From contig JAITML010000018.1 in the NCBI GenBank assembly GCA_031277395.1, forward strand, positions 1-64,000: a stretch of 64,000 nt of DNA, in the 5' to 3' direction. Position numbers and translations under genes: made by a program. The notes below the pieces were generated by a model. The model did no database searches and had not been told where the DNA came from. It saw only the letters and a list, made by a program, of their open reading frames with translations. Positions 19,901 through 27,204 of this stretch are shown here, piece after piece. Every line of letters starts with the position of its first letter. The stretch's first letter is position 1. This DNA is from Methylobacillus sp. (GTDB lineage Bacteria > Pseudomonadota > Gammaproteobacteria > Burkholderiales > Methylophilaceae).

Positions 19901-20014
19901 GAGCTTGGCCTGCCAGCCGCTATCGGCGTTGGCGAAGCGCTATTTGAGCGTTTGGCTGTGGCCAGACTGGTTGTGCTGGACTGTGCCATACGTAGAATCG
20001 AAATTCAAACCTGA
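16955..20014 (+). CDS. Glutamine-kinase-like PEP-synthase homologue fused to a nucleotidyltransferase-like domain
   Basis: A 1019-residue three-part protein. Residues about 8-240 resemble a sugar/choline-phosphate nucleotidyltransferase, but the GxGxRLxPLT loop is shortened (LGAGRPFSGERPSALVE) and the usual Lys is Ser, so it looks degenerate. Residues about 270-450 are the ATP-binding domain of PEP synthase (VVRSSARSEDG at 288-298; VHILQLRPIA near 445). The C-terminal swivelling domain has GGANSHMAIRAAELGLPAA with His976 at the phospho-histidine position. The closest characterised logic is C. jejuni Cj1418, the L-glutamine kinase of phosphoramidate synthesis. The next gene is a Cj1417-like hydrolase and a Cj1416-like nucleotidyltransferase follows, which supports this role. 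GTG 16955 is used; TTG 16973 is possible. No gene for a pyruvate pathway is near. Confidence 0.75.
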   Translation: MRRVPVLNKPQVIILGAGRPFSGERPSALVEAPWTSRRILDWLLDAFAVLGKVEFHFVGGYRLEEVVARYPNIFFSINPEWKHSGAVDSLLSAPLDADRVTYVCYADTVFSPDVVSALAAATSDITLCLDRQWRVRYEGRSEEDLAQAEKIILHSSGRVELGRQIDAALADGELVGVFRFSARAIAVIKNLDRELTSSDIPGLINQLVSRGLSIGIVENPGRWAELNAPQDLARFVLGTKAETLERLRPLVQASCIGEQVCFTAADWRCDNGAVIAAIQEKFSATAVVVRSSARSEDGWATSNAGGYESVLGVPAQSAAHITEAIDRVIASYGCSDPDDQILVQAMLDDVLLSGVAFTRTLTYGAPYYVLNYDDSSSRTDSVTSGDSRKLRTLFVQRGCRSMASRLDSRIAAVLDAIAELEDLVGHTSLDIEFALARNGVVHILQLRPIAVHHGLSNVSDEHVKSALTQAATWFGSAKKRGSRLLGECTMFGVMSDWNPAEIVGTKPRRLAMSLYRHLITDEVWATQRAEYGYRDVRPCPLIVNFAGHPYVDIRASFNSFVPADLDEKLASRLIEHYLQRLMLHPELHDKIEFEVAFTCLTFDFENCARARLTPAGFSNTDIAALEAALREITRRGMARIESDYAVIAELDCRYQTLMQQHLAPLDLAFELFEDCRRFGTLPFAHLARNAFVAVSLLRSLEHAGVTTREDSSAFLASLSSVTRTFEIDGARVYAGELTYEAFIARYGHLRPGTYEITSDAYADDPQRYLEPMIKPHASAGQPYTWPSTIRGRIEALLRQNGLEPSVDSFERFLRRAIEGREYAKFMFSRNLSAGLTALASVGASHGLDREAVSHLDIADLYKLRVGAHPADVAAWLLERAEEGAIEHDLTRAIELPPLITATDDFDCFERPASEPNFVGQGRAASEVVVLADGETNTSIELKGKIVAISRADPGYDWLFAHGIAGLVTQYGGANSHMAIRAAELGLPAAIGVGEALFERLAVARLVVLDCAIRRIEIQT

Positions 20015-20016
20015 TT

Positions 20017-20664
20017 ATGAAACGCATCGGATTGACTCAACGTTCGCACACCATGCAAGGCCATGCTGAGAGGCGCGACATGCTGGACCAGCGCTGGACT
20101 ACGCTAATTGAGCGATTGGGAGGCTATGCGCTACCGCTCACCAATAGTGTGAGCGATGTTGGCGCCTATCTTGATGTGCTTGATCTGGATGCACTGATAC
20201 TCACCGGCGGCAATGATCTTTCCATGCTGCCCAATGCAGTCGATAGTGCTCCTGAGCGTGACCGTTTCGAAGCGGAGGCCTATTGTTACTTCCTCCAGCG
20301 TGGCAAGCCGGTACTGGGAGTTTGTCGCGGAGCCCAAATAATCAATCACTTGGCCGGCGGCCGTCTGGTACGTGTGCCTGGGCACGCCGGGACGAGGCAT
20401 GAACTTGTCTGGACCGATACTCCTCCCGCATACTGGGATTGTCCATCCGAGGTCAATAGCTATCATAACTGGGCCATTCCTGTAGACGGTCTGGCGCCCG
20501 ACATGGAAGCGCTGGCTTGGGCGCGTGATGGCACGGTAGAAGCATTCCATGCTCGCGAAGCGCCGGTTAACGCCATTGTCTGGCATCCCGAACGCGAACC
20601 TGAGCTTGACGCCTCGGCGTTGAAATTTCTAACTGCGGCATTAGATCTTTCGCCCTTCCGATAA
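20017..20664 (+). CDS. Class I glutamine-amidotransferase-like hydrolase (gamma-glutamyl-CDP-amidate hydrolase type)
   Basis: A 215-residue protein of the peptidase C26/class I amidotransferase family. The catalytic triad is complete: Cys103 in VLGVCRGAQIINHLAGG, and His190 and Glu192 in IVWHPERE. The ALILTGGNDLS segment is typical of gamma-glutamyl hydrolases. It starts 2 bases after the glutamine-kinase-like gene. In C. jejuni the equivalent, Cj1417, cleaves CDP-L-glutamine (gamma-glutamyl-CDP-amidate) to cytidine diphosphoramidate and glutamate; the same job is inferred here. A generic gamma-glutamyl-GABA hydrolase is the alternative, but the context argues against it. Confidence 0.85.
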   Translation: MKRIGLTQRSHTMQGHAERRDMLDQRWTTLIERLGGYALPLTNSVSDVGAYLDVLDLDALILTGGNDLSMLPNAVDSAPERDRFEAEAYCYFLQRGKPVLGVCRGAQIINHLAGGRLVRVPGHAGTRHELVWTDTPPAYWDCPSEVNSYHNWAIPVDGLAPDMEALAWARDGTVEAFHAREAPVNAIVWHPEREPELDASALKFLTAALDLSPFR

Positions 20665-20674
20665 ATCGCTGGAC

Positions 20675-21508
20675 ATGGCAATGAGCATATATATCCGATA
20701 TATCAGGCGACCACTCTCCATCTTGAAACGGCTGTTACAGCCCGTGGTCGTGGCATTCGCCTCTTGGTTGCATGGGTTGGGGATATTTCTATTGGTGTCC
20801 GCGCGGAGATTGGTGCGTCTGATAGAGCGGCACACCATTGATACGACTTCTGATCGTTTTGTCATGGAGCTGCCTCAACTGCATCGCAAGATCAGGCAGG
20901 AGCTCCAGGCGCAACGTCGCGAATACGATAGCTATGCCTATTTTCATGGTTACCCTTACCAAGCGCTTGCGATCCTCGATGTTTTCGGTGAGCGTGGAAC
21001 AGAGGAGCGCTTTGATGCCTATGAGTTAGCTGATCTGGTTCATCGCGAGGATCATCTGCTGGATATCGGTTGTAATTGCGGTTTTATGGCGCTCTACACG
21101 GCTTTTCGCACTGGTTGCAGCGCTGATGGCATTGATATCAACCCCTACATGATACGTATCGGCCAGCACTGTGCCGAGTTTCTTCGCCTGCAGGACAAGG
21201 TAAAACTGGTAGCCCAGCCCTTTCAGGATTACAAGCCTGGGCAGACCTATACGGTTGTACTTTCGTTTGCAACCCATTGGACGGACGACTGCAACTATCG
21301 GGTACGATTGCAGGATCATCTGTTACGCATTCACGGCATGATGACCGATGGTGGATTACTGGTCTTTGAATCGCATTCGGCAGATGTCGGAAATGCCGAG
21401 TTCTATGCCGCACTTGAAGAAATGCGTGCATATTTTTCGTGGGAAGGCCACCGTCTGATGGCTAGAGGTACGCGTGAGCTTTACCTGATGCGGCGTATTG
21501 CCACATGA
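20675..21508 (+). CDS. SAM-dependent methyltransferase, possibly membrane-associated
   Basis: A 277-residue class I methyltransferase. Residues about 20-50 form a hydrophobic/amphipathic segment that may sit on the membrane. The SAM-binding motif I is HLLDIGCNCGFMALY (about residues 128-142), followed by GIDINPYMIRIG and a later GGLLVFESHS. It lies between the hydrolase and nucleotidyltransferase genes of the phosphoramidate-like cassette, as O-methyltransferase genes do in the C. jejuni MeOPN locus. Methylation of a phosphoramidate or CDP-amidate is therefore plausible but unproven. ATG 20675 is given; ATG 20681 has the better-spaced GGA ribosome site. Confidence 0.85.
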   Translation: MAMSIYIRYIRRPLSILKRLLQPVVVAFASWLHGLGIFLLVSARRLVRLIERHTIDTTSDRFVMELPQLHRKIRQELQAQRREYDSYAYFHGYPYQALAILDVFGERGTEERFDAYELADLVHREDHLLDIGCNCGFMALYTAFRTGCSADGIDINPYMIRIGQHCAEFLRLQDKVKLVAQPFQDYKPGQTYTVVLSFATHWTDDCNYRVRLQDHLLRIHGMMTDGGLLVFESHSADVGNAEFYAALEEMRAYFSWEGHRLMARGTRELYLMRRIAT

Positions 21509-21536
21509 ATATCGGTCGCCATGTTCAGATGAGAAT

Positions 21537-21543
21537 TGGGGAG
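21537..21543 (+). promoter_or_regulatory. Ribosome binding site that fixes the GTG start at 21552
   Basis: GGGGAGG lies 8 bases before GTG 21552. The frame is open upstream to 21498, inside the methyltransferase gene, but this strong site and the family N-terminus (VKALILAAGQG) decide for the GTG. Confidence 0.7.
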
Positions 21544-21551
21544 GTCGCGCT

Positions 21552-22337
21552 GTGAAAGCCTTGATACTTGCCGCCGGCCAAGGTAGCCGGTTGCGTCCCT
21601 TGACGGATGACCGCCCCAAGTGTCTGGTTGAACTCGCTGGCAAGAGCTTGCTGGAACGTCAAGCCACGGTACTGCGCCACGCCGGTATCCAGGATATTAC
21701 CGTTGTTTCCGGCTACCGCGCCGACCAGATATCCGCCCGTGGTTTTTCCATACGCGTGAATCCGCGTTATGCGACAACCAATATGGTCGCAACCCTGTTC
21801 AGCGCGGTTGATCTCATGGATGATGCGCAAGACTTGCTCATCTGTTATGGCGATATTATCTATGAAAGCCGGGTTTTGAATTCCTTGCTTTCCGTCGATG
21901 CGCCGATCACGGTAATGATAGATCGGCAGTGGCTGCGTTACTGGCGCTTACGCATGGATGACCCACTGACCGATGCTGAAACGCTCAAGCTTGGCCCTGC
22001 CGGTCGCCTGCTCGAATTGGGCAAGAAACCACGCGACTATAGCGAGATTGAAGGCCAGTATATAGGCCTGATCAAAGTACGCGCCGGTCATGTGGAAAAA
22101 CTCAAGCAAGTTTATGCTTCAATGGATCACGCCGCGACTTATGACGGCAAGGATTTCGACAATATGTACATGACCAGTTTCATTCAGTATCTGATCAACC
22201 ATGACTGGGATGTACGTGTGGCCGAGACCGATAATGGCTGGCTGGAGGTTGACAGCGTCAGCGATCTTCAACGCTATGAGGCCATGGCAACTGATGGCGC
22301 ACTCGAGGCATTCTGCCGGTTACAGGATTCAATGTGA
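21552..22337 (+). CDS. CTP-type nucleotidyltransferase (Cj1416 / phosphocholine-cytidylyltransferase family)
   Basis: A 261-residue nucleotidyltransferase. The complete signature KALILAAGQGSRLRPLT is followed by DRPKCLVE with its Lys, then NMVATLFSAVDLM, the metal-site YGDIIYES and VMIDRQWLRYW. This is the branch with LicC-like choline-phosphate cytidylyltransferases and C. jejuni Cj1416, which makes CDP-L-glutamine from glutamine phosphate and CTP. The neighbouring glutamine-kinase-like and CDP-amidate-hydrolase-like genes favour the Cj1416 role. Its DRQW region and following Glu-rich stretch resemble the N-terminal domain of the 1019-residue protein at 16955, so the two domains are probably paralogous. 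Confidence 0.85.
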   Translation: MKALILAAGQGSRLRPLTDDRPKCLVELAGKSLLERQATVLRHAGIQDITVVSGYRADQISARGFSIRVNPRYATTNMVATLFSAVDLMDDAQDLLICYGDIIYESRVLNSLLSVDAPITVMIDRQWLRYWRLRMDDPLTDAETLKLGPAGRLLELGKKPRDYSEIEGQYIGLIKVRAGHVEKLKQVYASMDHAATYDGKDFDNMYMTSFIQYLINHDWDVRVAETDNGWLEVDSVSDLQRYEAMATDGALEAFCRLQDSM

Positions 22338-22801
22338 TGCATGAGGCTGATTCAGCGCTCGTCTCGCGCATTAGCGCATGGCTGGCGCTTGATAGAGCGA
22401 GTGGCGGCATGATGGAAACTTGTCCGGCGGAGAGGAATGCGCTTGACCTTGAGGTGGAGTTATTCCACCCGGATTGGGAAGAGCCATCGGCAGACAAACT
22501 GACGCAGCTTGATCGTCTGCGCAAAAAAATCGAAGTGGTGCGCAAGCTGTACCGTTTCTACCTCCCGGATCTCGCGCGCGCAATAACAACAACGGAGCTG
22601 TCGGCGGCAGCGGTGCGGCATTTGTGCGCCCTTTTGCTCAAGGCGGCACTGGTACAGAACGATGCCCGTTATCTTAATTCAGCACTTAAACTGCTCGATG
22701 GCGTACTCGCGCGAGATGACTGCAATTTCCCGAATGAACTGCATATTTTTGCGCATGCGACGCTTGATGTTTTGGTACCACCGGTATCTGGTACAGCATG
22801 A
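22337..22801 (+). CDS. Unknown small helical protein of the phosphoramidate-like cassette
   Basis: A 154-residue protein that I do not recognise. It is predicted to be almost all helix, with no signal peptide, membrane helix, P-loop or conserved metal motif. A charged middle (TQLDRLRKKIEVVRKLYRFY) is followed by an Ala/Leu-rich C-terminal half. The start overlaps the nucleotidyltransferase stop, with AGGA about 9 bases before the ATG; GTG 22334 is one codon earlier. It overlaps the formyltransferase-like gene by ATGA, so it is translationally coupled on both sides and probably belongs to the same process. Confidence 0.75.
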   Translation: MHEADSALVSRISAWLALDRASGGMMETCPAERNALDLEVELFHPDWEEPSADKLTQLDRLRKKIEVVRKLYRFYLPDLARAITTTELSAAAVRHLCALLLKAALVQNDARYLNSALKLLDGVLARDDCNFPNELHIFAHATLDVLVPPVSGTA

Positions 22802-23625
22802 GAACAATTCCCTTGGCTCTTTTGGCCTTTCGTGGCGGCTGTCCGGTAGCAGAGGCTTATTTGACCTATCTGCGGTTGCATGGCATGCAACCGGCTTTGA
22901 TCCTGATGATCGACCACATTGGCGAAGGCTCACGAGCTCAGCGGATGCGGCGGTTTTTGGGCGAAAGCCTGGTTGCGCGCCTGCTTCGTTGGCGGCGTAA
23001 TCGCGCCGCACGCATACCGGCAGAACTGGCGGTCACGGTACAACAGGGCTGGCCGGTAACGCTGACGCCCGGCCGGGAGCCGGATTACCAAAGTTTGGCA
23101 GCGCGGGTACTGCGCCTTACCGTCAATAGTTATGCGGACCCGCGTCTGCTTGATGCGATGCGTGGTTGCGGAGTGGGCACTTTCCTCTATTGTTCAGGAG
23201 GGCGTGTGCCAGCCAAACTGTTTGAGGAAGGTTTCCGTATCCTGCATATCCATCCGGGGGTAGTACCATTTGTCCGGGGATCTGACGGCCTGCTCTGGTC
23301 TCTGCTGACACGCGGCCGCCCCGGGGCCAGTTGTTTTTACATGGATGCAGGTATTGACACAGGGCGGCTGATTGCCACGATGGAGTTCGAACCACCGCGC
23401 TGGCCAGGGCTGCGAGTAATGCCGGACAACTTGTACCGGGCGCTGTTGTACTGCTATGACCCCCATCTTCGTGCATCTCTGTTGATATCCGTGTTGGAGC
23501 AGCTTGAGCTTGGGCAGGATCTGGCCAGTCTGGATGCCAAGGTGCAACCGCATGAACCGTGGGGACACTACTACACCATGCATCCGGAGTTGCGTGCGCG
23601 CACGCTGTCCCGGTTGTGTACATGA
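22798..23625 (+). CDS. Formyltransferase-fold protein with an altered active site
   Basis: A 275-residue protein with the core of the methionyl-tRNA/sugar N-formyltransferase fold: ILHIHPGVVPFVRGSDGLLW followed by SCFYMDAGIDTGRLI. The usual catalytic triad is Asn-His-Asp. Here His152 (HPG) and Asp187 (IDTG) are present, but the Asn position (NxH) is His150. The N-terminal region lacks a convincing tetrahydrofolate-binding loop. It may formylate an amino sugar or act in another one-carbon transfer, or be non-catalytic. ATGA overlaps join it to the genes on both sides. Confidence 0.7.
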   Translation: MRTIPLALLAFRGGCPVAEAYLTYLRLHGMQPALILMIDHIGEGSRAQRMRRFLGESLVARLLRWRRNRAARIPAELAVTVQQGWPVTLTPGREPDYQSLAARVLRLTVNSYADPRLLDAMRGCGVGTFLYCSGGRVPAKLFEEGFRILHIHPGVVPFVRGSDGLLWSLLTRGRPGASCFYMDAGIDTGRLIATMEFEPPRWPGLRVMPDNLYRALLYCYDPHLRASLLISVLEQLELGQDLASLDAKVQPHEPWGHYYTMHPELRARTLSRLCT

Positions 23626-24911
23626 CGGCAAGCAGGGACAATAAGCTCATGGCACAAGGGCTTTTCTCAGTCTGGTTGGCGCGATGGCGCTATTCGGCAT
23701 TGTTGCGTCGAATGGGAACGCTGACTTCGGGAACCGCCTTGGCGCAACTAATCCAACTGATCAATTTCGTGATCCTGGCCAAGCTTTATACGCTGGCGGA
23801 GATTGGCATGTACAGCATGTTCGTTGCCATCGTGAGCATACTGGCGCCTGTGGCCTTGCTGGGCTATGAGAGACTGATCCCGAACGCGTCGGACGAAGAT
23901 CTCGGCCCCTATCTCAAGGCGTTGCTGCTGCTGTTGCTGCCCATGACGCTGCTACTGAGCCTGTTGGCTACACTGTTGCTCTATGGGCATACCTTGGCGG
24001 TGGGTATCTGGATAGCCGGTGCAATGATCCAGCGACTAGCCGAAATGCACAATATACGAGAAAACCGTTTCCGCTGGATCAGTGTGGCTCGGCTATCGCC
24101 ACCGCTCACGATGACCCTTTTGCTGGCTGCCTTTGCCTGGCTGGATGTGCAAGGCATGGATCGTCTGATTATCTGGCAGGCCGGCCTCATGCTGGCGCTG
24201 GGGCTAACCTACGCCGCGTTGACTCTGCCACGCGCCATACTGTCAACGCATCACAGCATAGCCAGAATGCAAGAGACGTTGAGAACATCAATTAACGCGC
24301 CATTGTATCTGATGCCGTCCAGTTTGCTGAACCTGGCGGCCTACAATGTACCGGTACTGGTAATCGGCCATTGGTTGGGCTCGGAACTGGCGGCGCAATA
24401 TGCCTATGTACTTCGCTTTGGTTTCGGGCCGGTTGCGCTGGTTGGGGGAACTTTGTACCAGGTTTTTTACGGTTTCCTGTCGGAAGCCGTACGCACTGGC
24501 AACAAGGCAATGTTTGAGCAATATGCACGAGCCAGACGTCATATGAAATATATATCCATGGCTACGATGATCGGCATGGCCCTGGGATATCCTCTGGTCT
24601 TTCGCTATGTGCTTGGGCCGGAGTGGATGGCGGCTGGATGGATTTCCATGATTTTTGCGCCGCTGTTTGCCATCATGCTTTACACAAACAGTGTTTCAGT
24701 GGTGTTGAATGTTTTCAACCGCCAGCATTATGAACTGATCAGCCAGATCAACTATTTTGTCATTTCAGTGCTGGCCTTTGGCCTGGCAGCGCTCACCGGC
24801 AATGCCTGGCTTGGCTTCGCGCTCTTTTCCTTGTTTGGCTGCTTGCGCTATGTACTGCTGCTAAGAGATATCAACAAAGTGCTCGTCGAGCACAAGGTAA
24901 TCGAGAGCTAG
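23622..24911 (+). CDS. wzx: Polysaccharide flippase (Wzx-like, MOP superfamily)
   Basis: A 429-residue integral membrane protein with about 12 predicted helices, starting after a basic segment (LARWRYSALLRRMGTLTSG). The pattern GTALAQLIQLINFVILAKLY followed by EIGMYSMFVAI is typical of oligosaccharide flippases, which carry undecaprenyl-linked repeat units across the inner membrane. ATG 23622 overlaps the previous stop by ATGA; ATG 23649 is possible. It is the only polysaccharide exporter left in the locus, since the ABC transporter at 9032 is a stub. Confidence 0.85.
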   Translation: MTASRDNKLMAQGLFSVWLARWRYSALLRRMGTLTSGTALAQLIQLINFVILAKLYTLAEIGMYSMFVAIVSILAPVALLGYERLIPNASDEDLGPYLKALLLLLLPMTLLLSLLATLLLYGHTLAVGIWIAGAMIQRLAEMHNIRENRFRWISVARLSPPLTMTLLLAAFAWLDVQGMDRLIIWQAGLMLALGLTYAALTLPRAILSTHHSIARMQETLRTSINAPLYLMPSSLLNLAAYNVPVLVIGHWLGSELAAQYAYVLRFGFGPVALVGGTLYQVFYGFLSEAVRTGNKAMFEQYARARRHMKYISMATMIGMALGYPLVFRYVLGPEWMAAGWISMIFAPLFAIMLYTNSVSVVLNVFNRQHYELISQINYFVISVLAFGLAALTGNAWLGFALFSLFGCLRYVLLLRDINKVLVEHKVIES

Positions 24912-24912
24912 C

Positions 24913-26061
24913 ATGTTGCGTGCGCTGAAATACCTGTTGAGTTCTCGCGCCCGTCGTGATCTGGTCTCCCTTCTGTATCACTGGATGCATCCCGCGCCAG
25001 ATATTCTCTTTGTGGCCGGTAGCCAAGTAGACCTGCAGTGGATCATCCCCGCCTACGAGGCCGCAGCAAAGCAAGGGCTACAGTGTGCCTTCGCGGGCCC
25101 TGGCCTGACTGTACCGCAAGGGGCAGCTTATTACGACATTTCCATGCATGTGTTGCGTTTTTTCCGTACCTCTGTTTTTGTAACGGCCACCTCGGGGCTG
25201 GCATCGGCTCGCATGCCCAAGCGTTGCGCCCGTCGGGTAGCCATACCGCATTCCTTGGTAAGTCTGCACATGGCGTATCCTGCCGGTACCTTTGACGGCT
25301 ATACCGATATCTTTTGCTGTGGCGAGCATCATTATGCCGAGGTCGAGGCCATGAATCGTCATGACGGTATAACCGGCCGCCGCCCTGTGCTAATCGGTTA
25401 TGGCAAGTATGAACGCTTGGCCGCAACCCGGCCTGATAGTTCAATCGCGGGAAGCAGCCAAAAACATGTGCTGATTGGGCCATCCTGGGGACAAGGCAAT
25501 ATTCTTGAAACCATGGGAACAGAGTTGCTTGCGCGCTTGCTAACCGAAGGATACCGCGTCACGTTGCGACCACATCCATCTTTTTTCATGTATGGAAACG
25601 CACAGGTTACCCCTTTGCTGGAGACCTTCCGCGATCATCCGGCCTTTACGCTGGAAAACTCACTGGAAGAAAGCATTGCCCTGTGGACAGCTGATACAAT
25701 GATTGCCGATTATTCGGGCCTTTCCTTGGAATTCGCTTTTATCAGGGAACGCCCAGTGCTCTATGTGGATGTGCCTCCCAAGATGTTAAATCCGGGTTGG
25801 CGCGAACTTGCCCACGAACCTCTGGAGTTTTTAGTGCGTGAACATATCGGTATCATCGTGTCACCTACTGTGGATGCAGCTACCACTGGGTTAAGGCAGT
25901 TGGAACAGGATACTGCACGATGGACAGATAGTATCCGATTTGCGCGTGAGCGCTATTGGGTAAATTTTGGCCGCTTTGGTGAAGTTTGTGCGGAGGAATT
26001 GGCATATATACTTGCCGAAACCCAACAAGTAAGAGAACAAACAATCAAGAAAGCTTTTTAG
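24913..26061 (+). CDS. CDP-glycerol glycerophosphotransferase-family protein (TagB/TagF/SpsB type)
   Basis: A 382-residue GT-B-fold protein of the family that transfers phosphoglycerol or phosphoribitol from CDP-alcohols. Recognisable segments are RRVAIPHSLVSLHMAYP, the donor-side RPHPSFF and TADTMIADYSGLSLEFAF, followed by RPVLYVDVPP. No CDP-glycerol or CDP-ribitol synthase gene is nearby, while a cassette for a CDP-linked phosphoramidate is. A role in transferring that P-N group from its CDP carrier to the glycan is my inference. It sits between the flippase and amidotransferase genes, with gaps of 1 and 3 bases. Confidence 0.8.
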   Translation: MLRALKYLLSSRARRDLVSLLYHWMHPAPDILFVAGSQVDLQWIIPAYEAAAKQGLQCAFAGPGLTVPQGAAYYDISMHVLRFFRTSVFVTATSGLASARMPKRCARRVAIPHSLVSLHMAYPAGTFDGYTDIFCCGEHHYAEVEAMNRHDGITGRRPVLIGYGKYERLAATRPDSSIAGSSQKHVLIGPSWGQGNILETMGTELLARLLTEGYRVTLRPHPSFFMYGNAQVTPLLETFRDHPAFTLENSLEESIALWTADTMIADYSGLSLEFAFIRERPVLYVDVPPKMLNPGWRELAHEPLEFLVREHIGIIVSPTVDAATTGLRQLEQDTARWTDSIRFARERYWVNFGRFGEVCAEELAYILAETQQVREQTIKKAF

Positions 26062-26064
26062 TCT

Positions 26065-27195
26065 ATGCCTTACCAGATTTGTACCCGTTGCATCATGGAC
26101 ACCAGCGACCCAAACATCAAGTTTGATGCTATGGGTGTCTGTAACCATTGCCATAATTTCGACCAGCATTTGCGTCCTCATTGGCATCCGGACGAAACCG
26201 GTCGCCATATGCTGGACGCAATCATTGCGCAGATCAAGAAAGAAGGGCAAGGCAAGCTCTATGACTGTGCTATTGGCCTGAGTGGTGGTGTCGATAGCGC
26301 TTACTTGGCTTATGTAGCGCGCAAACAGTTTGACCTGAGGCTGCTGGCAGTACATGTGGATGGCGGTTGGAATTCCGATATTGCGATACGCAATATCGAG
26401 AACATCGTGCGCATACTGGATATTGATCTGCATACCTATGTTGTCGATTGGGAGGAAATGAAAGATCTCCAGCGCGCGTTTCTGCGCTCTGGGCTGGCCA
26501 ATCAAGATGTTCCGCAAGATCATGCATTTTTTGCGGCACTGTATCGTGATGCCCAATCTTATGGCTTGCGCTATGTACTTAGCGGGGGTAACTATGCTAC
26601 TGAGTCGATACTGCCATCAGAGTGGGCGTACAACGCCATGGATCTGCGTCATTTGGAAGCCGTTCACCAACGCTTTGGCAATGGGCGCCTCAGAACCTTC
26701 CCACGCGTGAGTTTCTTCCGTTATTACTTCTGGAACCACTACGCTAAACGCATGCAGGTAGTGCGCCCGCTGAATTACCTGCCCTATATAAAGGAAGAGG
26801 CTATTGCAACACTGGAGCGTGAACTGGGTTTCCGATACTATGGCGGCAAGCACTTCGAGTCACGATTCACGAAGTGGCAGCAGCTTTTTTATCGCCCGCG
26901 CAAGTTCGGCTATGACGAGCGTCGAGCCTACCTTTCCAGCCTGATCCTTTCAGGACAGGTTACGAGAGAGCAGGCTTTGGCCACCTTGGCAGGAGACACG
27001 GAAAATGAGCGTCAAGCGGAGAAAGACACAGAATACATTCTAAGGAAACTCGACGTTAGCGAAGACGAGTTCCATCAGATCATGAGCCAGCCACCCAAAA
27101 CGTTCCGTGACTATCCGTCAAATCATGCACTGTTCAGCTTGAAAACAGCAGTGAATAGCTGGTTGATATCTCATGGCATTAGGGTGCGCTCCTAA
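26065..27195 (+). CDS. wbpG: N-acetyl sugar amidotransferase (WbpG/PseA family)
   Basis: A 376-residue PP-loop ATP pyrophosphatase of the WbpG/PseA family, which turns an acetamido group into an acetamidino group using ammonia. The N-terminal cysteine pairs C6xxC9 and C26xxC29 form a zinc site, and the PP-loop is LSGGVDSAY (Ser73-Ser78). The GGNYATES region follows. In P. aeruginosa O5 WbpG works with HisH2 and HisF2, which deliver ammonia; neither is encoded here. The start is 3 bases after the TagB-like stop, and the asparagine-synthase-like gene follows 9 bases later. Confidence 0.92.
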   Translation: MPYQICTRCIMDTSDPNIKFDAMGVCNHCHNFDQHLRPHWHPDETGRHMLDAIIAQIKKEGQGKLYDCAIGLSGGVDSAYLAYVARKQFDLRLLAVHVDGGWNSDIAIRNIENIVRILDIDLHTYVVDWEEMKDLQRAFLRSGLANQDVPQDHAFFAALYRDAQSYGLRYVLSGGNYATESILPSEWAYNAMDLRHLEAVHQRFGNGRLRTFPRVSFFRYYFWNHYAKRMQVVRPLNYLPYIKEEAIATLERELGFRYYGGKHFESRFTKWQQLFYRPRKFGYDERRAYLSSLILSGQVTREQALATLAGDTENERQAEKDTEYILRKLDVSEDEFHQIMSQPPKTFRDYPSNHALFSLKTAVNSWLISHGIRVRS

Positions 27196-27204
27196 ATTAA
27201 TGCC

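Noticed and set aside
16955..20014. Phosphoenolpyruvate synthase or rifampicin phosphotransferase as the function of the large protein
   Set aside because: It has the ATP-grasp and phospho-His domains but lacks a pyruvate-binding TIM barrel, and its neighbours match the phosphoramidate pathway; still an inference without searches.
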